Positions 1 through 6,736 of a stretch of DNA of 64,000 nucleotides are shown here, in pieces. The DNA lies in contig NZ_JAAGKO020000010.1 of the NCBI RefSeq assembly GCF_027947535.2, positions 1 to 64,000 on the forward strand, written 5' to 3'. Each line of letters starts with the position of its first letter. The first letter of the stretch is position 1. This DNA comes from Streptantibioticus silvisoli (lineage in GTDB: Bacteria > Actinomycetota > Actinomycetes > Streptomycetales > Streptomycetaceae). The notes below the pieces were generated by a model. It was not told where the DNA came from and made no database searches. It was given only the letters and a program-made list of their open reading frames with translations. Made by a program: the position numbers and the translations under genes.

Positions 1-1
1 G

Positions 2-397
2 CACGACTACGTGCGGCAGCTCCTCGCCGACCCGCGCGTCAGCCACCGCAACGAGCTGCTGGCCCACGTGGTCGCGCCGCCGTTCCCCCTCCCGGAGTAC
101 AACCCGCAGCCGTCACCGCCCGGGGCGGTGCGGGCGCGGTGCGGGAGCGGTGTCCGGGGCGGTGCGGGAGCGGTGCGGGAGCGGTGCGGGAGCGGTGCGG
201 GCGTGGTGTCCGGTGCCATGCGGTCGTGGCGTCCGGAGCCGTGCGGGCACCGTGCGGGTGTGGTGTCCGGAGCCGGACCGCACCGGTCGCAACCTCTTGC
301 TCCATCAAGATCCACAAAGCCGCCCCCTAGGGATATCCTTAGACCGTTTCGGCGAAAATGGGCAGTGACTTCGGACACAGGCGCACCTGACGGCTGA
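2..397 (+). CDS. 3' end of an unrecognised gene, cut by the window start
   Basis: An open + strand frame enters from the left edge and stops at 397. Its first 38 or so codons (about 2-115, beginning HDYVRQLLADPRV) have the strong G/C third-position bias of a real Streptomyces gene and read like a normal globular C-terminus. I do not recognise the family. From about 120 the frame runs through an 11-bp GC-rich repeat and becomes Arg/Gly/Cys/Ser-rich, which is unlikely to be a folded domain. The original stop may therefore have been lost or displaced by repeat expansion. The predicted PAS-LuxR operator at 327-342 lies inside the nominal frame, which also argues that functional coding ends before it. 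Confidence 0.45.
   Translation, partial: HDYVRQLLADPRVSHRNELLAHVVAPPFPLPEYNPQPSPPGAVRARCGSGVRGGAGAVRERCGSGAGVVSGAMRSWRPEPCGHRAGVVSGAGPHRSQPLAPSRSTKPPPRDILRPFRRKWAVTSDTGAPDG
119..280. repeat. Degenerate 11-bp GC-rich tandem repeat tract
   Basis: The tract is built from an 11-bp unit close to AGCGGTGCGGG, repeated in register about ten times with point changes. It is grouped into larger blocks that each end in GTGTCCGG (about 150-156, 207-214, 232-237 and 263-270). It lies between the end of the partial gene and the operator in front of the first regulator. The unit length is close to one helical turn. It may be simple slippage or a repeated protein-binding surface; the sequence alone does not decide. 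Confidence 0.7.
327..342. promoter_or_regulatory. Predicted PAS-LuxR (PimM-type) operator upstream of the first LAL gene
   Basis: The palindrome CTAGGGATATCCTTAG matches the published PimM-type operator CTVGGGAWWTCCCBAG at 15 of 16 positions; the only mismatch is T for the third C of the right half. It lies about 125 bp before the LAL gene start at 467. The window encodes its own PAS-LuxR regulator at 10009-10731. The likely wiring is that this activator switches on the LAL gene, but binding is inferred. Confidence 0.75.
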
Positions 398-466
398 CGG
401 CGGCCGGGAGCGGCCGCGCTCCGTCGCCGTTGCACCAGGCACAGTTCGACGGGCGAGAAGGTGGGG

Positions 467-3313
467 ATGAGCGGACCGGACCGGGACGGACAGACGGCGG
501 CGCACCCACTCCCCCGCACGCAGGACCCGCGCCGCGAGCAGGAGCTGGGCGTGGTGTGCGACCTGCTGGAAGGGTCGCGGTCCGGCATCGGCGGCGTCGT
601 CCTGGTGGAGGGCCCGGTCGGCATCGGCAAGACCACCTTGCTGGGCCGGCTCGCGGACGCGGCCGGGCCGCACGGGATGCGGGTGCTGCGCGCCGCGTGC
701 CGGCCGGCCGACGGCGACGTCCCCTTCTCCGGGGTGCGGCAGCTGTTCGTCCCCCTGCTCGAATCGCTGGACGAGGCGGAACGGGACGTGCTGCTGGAGG
801 GGTACACCAGCGCCGCGCGCTCGGCCCTGGCCCACCCGGTCCCCGGTGAGCCGGCGCCCCCGGCGTCCTACGGCGTGCTGCACGGGCTGCACCGGTTCAC
901 CGCGCGGCTGGCCCGGCGCGAGCCGCTGGTGCTGCTGGTGGACGACGCCCAGTACGCCGACGCGGCCACCGTGCAGTTCCTGTCCTTCAGCGCGCGGCGG
1001 CTGGCCGGGCTGCCGGTGCTGCTGGCGGTCTTCCGGCGCACCGGCGGCATGGTGCGCCGCACGAGGCTGGACGAGCTGGCGGCGCAGCCGCGCTGCCGGG
1101 TGGTGTGCCCGCGCCCGCTGGCGGTCGAGGGGATCGCCGCGATGGTCGCGCGGGAGACGGGCGGCGCGGGCGACGAGGAACTGCACACCGCGCTGCTGGA
1201 CGCGACGGGCGGCAATCCGTTGCTGCTGCGCGCGGCGTTGTCGGGGATGCGGGACGGTGCCCGGCCGCCGGTCGCCGACAGCCTGCTGCGCGGCGGTGCC
1301 GAGGAGGAGGAACTGTTCGGCGCGTGCGTGCTGCGGGTGGTCGGCGAGCAGACGCCGGCCGCCGCCGCCGCTGCCCGGGCGCTGGCGGTCCTGGGCGACG
1401 GGGCGACCTCGGAGATGTGCGCCGACCTGACCGGTGTGCCCGCCGGCCGGCTGGTCCCGGCGCTGCGCACGCTGTGCGCCATCGGCCTGGTCAGGGGCTC
1501 GGCGGACGACCGGACGTGGTCGTTGTCCTCGCCCCTGCTGGAGCGGGCCGTGCTGGCGGCGATGGACGGCTACGAGCGTTCCTCGGCGCACCACCGGGCC
1601 GCCCGGCTGCTGGCCGTCAACGGCTCGCACGCCCGGCAGGTGGTCGACCACCTGCTGAAGGCCGGGGCCGCGGTCACCGAGGCCTGGGCGTCGGCCGCGC
1701 TGCGCGAGGCGGCCCGCGAGGCCGTCGGCCGCGGCGACCAGCCCGGTGCGGTCACCATCCTGCGGTACTGCCGGGCGCACGAGCCGCAGGAGGACACCGA
1801 ACTGCTGGTGGAACTCGGGCTGGCCGAGGCGTCGGTGGACGTGTCCGCCAGCGTGCGGACCCTGGAACTGGCGCTGCCCGGGGTGAGCGACCCGGCGCGG
1901 CGGCTGACCGTGGTGACGACGCTGGTGGAGGGGCTGCTCGTCGAGGGCCGGGCGGACCGTGCCGTGCGGGTGCTCGCCGAGCACCGCGCGCGGGCGCCGC
2001 ACGGTGACGAGGCGTCGGAGCGGACGCTGGAGGCGCGGCGGCTGCTGGCCTCCTACGAGGTGTGCGGGACCGCGGCGCCCTGCGACGACCTGGCGTCGGA
2101 CGGCGGCACCGCCGGTGAGCGGGCGCTGCTGGCCTCGCAGTCGGTGCTGAGCGTGCTGCGCGGGCACCGGGTGGCGCAGGCGGTCGACGCCGCCCGGCTG
2201 GTGCTGCGGCTCGGGATACCGGCCGAGGACTCCCCGTTCCCCCTGAACGCGGCCGCCGTCGCCCTGCTGTACGCGGACCGGGCCGAGGAGACCGAACGTT
2301 TCTGCGCCCGGATCGGCGGCAGCGACGGCTCCCGTCCCGGTCGCGACTTCCCCGCCCTGCGCGCCGAGGCGTACTACCGGCTGGGCGAGCTGTCGAAGAT
2401 CCTGGCGCCCGTCGGCACGGCGGCCGCGGACGGCCCGGCGCACCGGTCGGCAGGCGTCAACCTGCCGCTGATCGCGGTCCGGGTGCACGCCCTGCTGGAC
2501 GCCGGTGACCTGGCGGGCGCCGATGTCGTCGTCGGCGAGGACCTGCGCGTGCCGCCGCGGGACAACTGGCGGTGGAACGAGTACCTGTGCGCACGCGGCC
2601 GGCTGCACCTGGCGCACCACCGGCCGGAGACGGCGCTGGTGGACCTGCTGGAGTGCGGCCGGCGGCAGCGCAAGTGGGGCAGGACCAGCCCGGGGGTGTC
2701 GTCGTGGTGGTTCTGGGCCGGCCACGCGCACCTGGCGTCGGGGGAGGTCGACGCGGCGCGTTCGCTGGCCGAGGAGATGGTCGGCGCAGCCCGCAAAAAC
2801 GATCTTCCCCGTGCGCTGGGCATGGCGTTGTCCTTGCAGGCGGCGACGGAACCCGGACCCCGCAGGTCGGCGCTGCTGGCGGAGGCGGTCGCGGTCCTGG
2901 AGGGCTCGACCGCGCGCCTGGAGCTGGCCCGGGTGCTGCTGGCCCACGGCCGGGCCCTGCACGAGGCCGGCCAGGTGGCGGTCGCGCGTGACGTGCTGCG
3001 CCGCGGCCTGGAGCTGGCGGAGGCGGTGGGGGCGAAGGCGCTGCGCGAGTGGTCGCTGGCGGCGCTGACCGCGACCGGGGCGCGGCCGCGCCGGACGGTG
3101 TCGAGCGGGGTCGACTCCCTGACCCGCAGCGAGGCCGAGGTGGCCAGGCTGGCCGCCGCCGGGCGCAGCAACCAGGAGATCGCGTCCGCCCTGTTCGTCA
3201 CGCAGCGTACGGTTGAACTGCACCTGACCTCGGTGTACCGCAAGCTGGGGCTGACCGGGCGCCGCATGCTGCGTGACGTCTTACACGAGGGCGCGGAGAG
3301 CAGGTCGGCCTGA
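467..3313 (+). CDS. LAL-family transcriptional activator (AAA ATPase plus LuxR HTH), TTA-containing
   Basis: A pathway-specific activator of the large ATP-binding LuxR (LAL) family, 948 aa. The N-terminus has a Walker A loop GPVGIGKT (residues 49-56) and a Walker B LLVDDAQYAD near 160. The middle is a long helical, TPR-like region. The C-terminus (about 880-945) is a LuxR helix-turn-helix with the typical SNQEIAS and TVELHLTSVYRKLG elements. The ATG at 467 is preferred over the GTG at 461 because AAGGTGGGG ends directly before it. A TTA leucine codon at 3281-3283 lies ten codons before the stop, in the HTH region, so translation should depend on the bldA tRNA. The operator at 327-342 lies upstream. 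It probably activates PKS or starter genes; its direct targets cannot be read here. Confidence 0.9.
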   Translation: MSGPDRDGQTAAHPLPRTQDPRREQELGVVCDLLEGSRSGIGGVVLVEGPVGIGKTTLLGRLADAAGPHGMRVLRAACRPADGDVPFSGVRQLFVPLLESLDEAERDVLLEGYTSAARSALAHPVPGEPAPPASYGVLHGLHRFTARLARREPLVLLVDDAQYADAATVQFLSFSARRLAGLPVLLAVFRRTGGMVRRTRLDELAAQPRCRVVCPRPLAVEGIAAMVARETGGAGDEELHTALLDATGGNPLLLRAALSGMRDGARPPVADSLLRGGAEEEELFGACVLRVVGEQTPAAAAAARALAVLGDGATSEMCADLTGVPAGRLVPALRTLCAIGLVRGSADDRTWSLSSPLLERAVLAAMDGYERSSAHHRAARLLAVNGSHARQVVDHLLKAGAAVTEAWASAALREAAREAVGRGDQPGAVTILRYCRAHEPQEDTELLVELGLAEASVDVSASVRTLELALPGVSDPARRLTVVTTLVEGLLVEGRADRAVRVLAEHRARAPHGDEASERTLEARRLLASYEVCGTAAPCDDLASDGGTAGERALLASQSVLSVLRGHRVAQAVDAARLVLRLGIPAEDSPFPLNAAAVALLYADRAEETERFCARIGGSDGSRPGRDFPALRAEAYYRLGELSKILAPVGTAAADGPAHRSAGVNLPLIAVRVHALLDAGDLAGADVVVGEDLRVPPRDNWRWNEYLCARGRLHLAHHRPETALVDLLECGRRQRKWGRTSPGVSSWWFWAGHAHLASGEVDAARSLAEEMVGAARKNDLPRALGMALSLQAATEPGPRRSALLAEAVAVLEGSTARLELARVLLAHGRALHEAGQVAVARDVLRRGLELAEAVGAKALREWSLAALTATGARPRRTVSSGVDSLTRSEAEVARLAAAGRSNQEIASALFVTQRTVELHLTSVYRKLGLTGRRMLRDVLHEGAESRSA
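3281..3283 (+). promoter_or_regulatory. In-frame TTA codon (bldA-dependent translation) in the first LAL gene
   Basis: The triplet is in frame with the start at 467 (codon 939). TTA is very rare in Streptomyces and is read by the developmentally regulated bldA leucyl-tRNA, so full-length protein, including the last part of the HTH domain, should appear only when that tRNA is present. Confidence 0.85.
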
Positions 3314-4091
3314 GGCCGGCGTGCGGTGCCCGGCGGGTGTCCCGCCGGCCCGCACGCGCCGGTCCGCCGCGCTTCGGGCGGCGCCGGGCCCGGCCGGGTT
3401 CCCGCGTCCCGGCGACCGTGCTTCCCGGCGGCTCCGGAGGCCGCGGGAGGCGGCAACGGAGGGTCCCTCCACCGGCAACTTCACCTCATGACCATCCGTG
3501 CGCCCGCATGGATCCACTCCCCACGCCCACCACCTGCGACGACGCATAGCACAGCCATTTTCACGCCCGGTCTTGATGTGCGCTCATGACCCACTTTGTC
3601 ATCACCGTGCCACACAATAGCTTCACATTTAGGTGACGCAATCCAAACACCTCGGGCTATGCGGCAGGCATATCTTGCGGCAATGGAATGTGGGTTCGAC
3701 CCGCGCGACGGGCATGATTCATTGGGTTCGGGCGCACCGTACGAACCCCCACCACACCGGGCGGGCGGCCGGTTCACCCCCGCGAGGCGCACCTCGGGCA
3801 TTACCCCGTGCCCGTTCGGTCCGACTCCGCGCCCGTTCCACGCCCGCCCGTAAATTCAACCCCCAGGTCACCCGGAGGCCATTAATCTGTGGAATCTTGC
3901 AGATATCAAGATTGCTGGCCTAGACTAAGCGGCCACTCGCAGCAAGGCGTAAAGCGACTGGATTTCATTTGGCGGAGACCTCCTGGAAATGAAACCGCCG
4001 AATGATCCCGTCGTGCCGGGACCGATGCGTCAGAACACAGTCCACGTCGTCCGGTGAATAGACGGGGGCAGACTGTGGAGGAGGAAACGAT
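3314..4091. other. 778-bp intergenic region between two LAL genes, no gene seen
   Basis: No open frame here has convincing coding bias. The first part is GC-rich with small inverted repeats, for example GGAGGGTCCCTCC near 3458-3470. From about 3550 to 3960 the base composition falls clearly below that of the surrounding genes. This is what one expects of a regulatory region, and it probably holds the promoter of the LAL-like gene at 4092. The inverted repeat at 3893-3913 is listed separately. I found no good PAS-LuxR operator match. Confidence 0.6.
3893..3913. promoter_or_regulatory. Perfect 7-bp inverted repeat, possible operator
   Basis: AATCTTG (3893-3899) and CAAGATT (3907-3913) are perfect inverted arms around a 7-bp AT-rich spacer, about 180 bp before the start at 4092. 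Such symmetric AT-rich arms are unusual in this GC-rich window and resemble a dimeric regulator site. No specific regulator is implied. Confidence 0.35.
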
Positions 4092-6539
4092 ATGGCCAGT
4101 ACTCGGCCACGGTGGCACACCGCCGCCGACGATTCCGGTGAAGTCTTTCCCCCGGCCGGCCTGCCGTTCGCCGTCGGAGAAGTCGACCGCGCCCTGGTCC
4201 GCCGGCTGACCAGAGAACTGCGCGGCGGGGTCCCCGTCGCCGCGGCGGTGGTCGGACCCCGCGGCGCCGGGCGTACCGCCTTCGTCCGGCGCGCGTCCTC
4301 GCTGGCTGCCCAATCGGGCATGTCGGTCCTGACCGCCATCGGTTCGCCCTCCGGCAGTTCCAGTCCCTACGGCCTGATCCAGCAGCTGATCTCCGCGCTG
4401 CCCGAAGACCGGCGGCCGGTGCTGCCGCTGCGGGGCGGGATCGACCGGCTGCCGCGTTCGGCACTGGTGCAGAGCTTCAGCCGGACCCTGCTGCGGGCGG
4501 CCCGGGAACACCCTACGGCCCTGGTCGTCGACGACGTGCAGTGGGCCGACTCCGGTTCCTTCGAGGTGCTGTGCGCGGTGCTGCGGCGGCTGCACAGCAG
4601 CCGGCTGTCGGTGCTGATCTCCACCACCGGAACGGCCCCCGACGTCGCGGCCCCCTGCATGGAGCTGCTCTCCTTGATCTGCTCGCCCTCGGTGCGCGGC
4701 CACGTGCTGCGTCTGACGTCGCGGTTCGATCCGACGCCGGGCACCCGGCGCCCGGACGCCGGCCGGCCGCCGCGGGTGCCGCGTCCCCGCGAGGCGCCCG
4801 GCATGATCGGCCGCCGCCCGATGCGCGCCCCCGGCGGCAGCCTGCCGCCCGCCACGGTCCCGGCGCCCCGGCCCGCACCGTCCTCCCCCGACCCCGACCC
4901 CACCTGGGGCCTGGCGCGGGAACCCCTGGCGCTGCTGCGCGGGCTGGCCGTGTGCGGCAACCTGCTGCCCCTCCAGCTGGTCGGCTCCGTCGTGCGGCTG
5001 CGGGAGACCTCGACCGTCTCGGCCCTGCGGACCCTGCGCACCACCGGCCTGGTCGCCCCGGAACTCCCGGTACGGCTGACCTCCCGGGTGAGCGTCGAAC
5101 GGGTGCTGTCGGCCATGGACGACACCGAGCGGCAGGCGCTGCACGAACGCGCCGCCGAACTGGGCCACCGCGCCGCGCTGCCCGACGAGGAGCTCGCCGA
5201 CCTGGTGCTCGGCTCCCGGCCGTCGGGCGCCGCGTGGGTGGTCGCGCTGCTGCGCCGGGTGGCGGCGGCCTGCCGCACCCGCGGCGAGCACCAGCAGGCC
5301 GTACGGTGCCTGGACCGGGCGTTGCAGGAGCCGCTGTCGGGCGACGAGCGCGCGGACCTGCTGCTGGAGATCGGCGCGGCCAGCTGCCTGACCGACCCCG
5401 ACGCCGGCGACCGCTTCCTCGCCGAGGTGGTGCGCCGGCCCAGCCGTCCGGGCGGCGTCTGGCGCCAGCTGACGGCGGCCGACCTGCTGCTGGCCCGCGG
5501 CGACGCCGTCGCGGCCCGGCAGGCGCTGGCGGTGGCGAGGGCGGAGGACCCGCGCGAGCAGGAGTCCCTCCAGGCGATGCTCTGGCTGGCCGGCGACACC
5601 CAGCTGGACACCGGCGGCCTGGAGGGCATGCCGTACGAGGCCGCCACGCTGTCCCAGCACCCGCAGGACGCCTGCGGCGCCGCCGCACTGGCGTGGCACG
5701 CCGCGACGACGAGCGCGGACACCGAGCGGATCGGCCGGCTCGCCCGCACCGCGCTGGCCTTCCCGGTGCGCCACCTGCCGCTGTACCCCCGCATGCTGGC
5801 CTGCCTGGCCCTGGGATGGGCCGGCGAGACCGACACCGCCTGCGCGGAGCTGTCGGTGATCCTCGCCGAGGCCAGGCGCCGGCACGCCTACTCCCTGTCG
5901 GGCTTCGTGCTGCTGGCCACCTGCTCGCTGCACCTGCGGTGCCAGGACACCGACCGCGCGTCGCGGGACCTGGCCATGGCCCGGGCGGAGATGCCGATCA
6001 GCTCCTGGCACCCGGCCGTCGCCCCGCTGACCCAGGCCCTGGAGGTACGGGTCCTGCTCGCCCGCGGCGAGGTGGACGCGGCCGCCCGCACCGCCTACGG
6101 CGACTTCCGGGCCGATGTGGAGCAGCGGTTCGGCTGGCTCCAGCTGCGCTACGCCCGGGGCCTGCTGCACCTCGCCCAGGAGCAGCCGCGCGAGGCCGCG
6201 GCGGAGTTCACCGCCTGCGGACAGTGGCTGCTGGCCAAGGGCTGGACCAGTCCGGCGCTGTTCCCGTGGCGGCTGCTGTCCGCGGTGGCCCACGCCTGGT
6301 CGGGCGACCGCGCGGAGGCGGTACGGCTCGTCGTGGAGGGACAGCGCCCGGCGTCCGGGCCGGCCCGGACGGCGCCCGTGGGCCCGGCCGACCGGCTGCG
6401 CGCGGCGGTCTGGCTGGAGGAGATCCTGGCGGAAATCGACGACTTCCCGTCCACCGACCTGCACACCTACACGCTGCGCCGGCTGACCTCACCGCCGGGC
6501 GGTTCAGACGGTCCGCGCCGACAATCCACCGGCCACTGA
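4092..6539 (+). CDS. LAL-like AAA-ATPase protein lacking the LuxR DNA-binding domain
   Basis: 815 aa, collinear with the ATPase and helical-repeat regions of LAL regulators. The P-loop reads GPRGAGRT (residues 55-62), with arginine where the nucleotide-binding lysine of GxxGxGK[ST] is expected. The Walker B region VVDDVQWAD (about 142-150) is intact. An insertion rich in Pro/Arg (about 215-275) is likely disordered. The protein ends around 815 with no SNxxIA...VxxHLxxxYRKLG motif, so there is no LuxR helix-turn-helix. The 197 bp downstream do not encode a detached one. The start follows GGAGGAAACGAT. It lies between two complete LAL genes on the same strand. It could act as a partner or negative regulator of those proteins, or be a decayed copy; I cannot choose. 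Confidence 0.8.
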   Translation: MASTRPRWHTAADDSGEVFPPAGLPFAVGEVDRALVRRLTRELRGGVPVAAAVVGPRGAGRTAFVRRASSLAAQSGMSVLTAIGSPSGSSSPYGLIQQLISALPEDRRPVLPLRGGIDRLPRSALVQSFSRTLLRAAREHPTALVVDDVQWADSGSFEVLCAVLRRLHSSRLSVLISTTGTAPDVAAPCMELLSLICSPSVRGHVLRLTSRFDPTPGTRRPDAGRPPRVPRPREAPGMIGRRPMRAPGGSLPPATVPAPRPAPSSPDPDPTWGLAREPLALLRGLAVCGNLLPLQLVGSVVRLRETSTVSALRTLRTTGLVAPELPVRLTSRVSVERVLSAMDDTERQALHERAAELGHRAALPDEELADLVLGSRPSGAAWVVALLRRVAAACRTRGEHQQAVRCLDRALQEPLSGDERADLLLEIGAASCLTDPDAGDRFLAEVVRRPSRPGGVWRQLTAADLLLARGDAVAARQALAVARAEDPREQESLQAMLWLAGDTQLDTGGLEGMPYEAATLSQHPQDACGAAALAWHAATTSADTERIGRLARTALAFPVRHLPLYPRMLACLALGWAGETDTACAELSVILAEARRRHAYSLSGFVLLATCSLHLRCQDTDRASRDLAMARAEMPISSWHPAVAPLTQALEVRVLLARGEVDAAARTAYGDFRADVEQRFGWLQLRYARGLLHLAQEQPREAAAEFTACGQWLLAKGWTSPALFPWRLLSAVAHAWSGDRAEAVRLVVEGQRPASGPARTAPVGPADRLRAAVWLEEILAEIDDFPSTDLHTYTLRRLTSPPGGSDGPRRQSTGH

Positions 6540-6736
6540 TCACGCCTGCCCACCCGGCATGGCATCCGGCGCTACGCTCTCGACCCATCGGAGCGTTCTC
6601 CCTGGCGACATCTCCCGACACATGACCGACATCCCCACCGCCGGACGACTCTTCGGTCACGCGGAACGACCCGGTGTCCGCCATGTGCCACTGATCGACA
6701 GCCATCCCTGGCTGTGACCGCAAACGGGGTAGGAAC

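Noticed and set aside
119-280. Possible CRISPR array
   Set aside because: The units are contiguous 11-mers without unique spacers, and no cas genes are nearby.
305-3223. A 972-codon - strand frame
   Set aside because: It is antisense to the first LAL gene and lacks any recognisable motif; the + strand frame has Walker A/B and HTH motifs.
3457-3470. GGAGGGTCCCTCC as a PAS-LuxR operator
   Set aside because: The core spacing is wrong: the GGGA and TCCC halves are not separated by two A/T bases.
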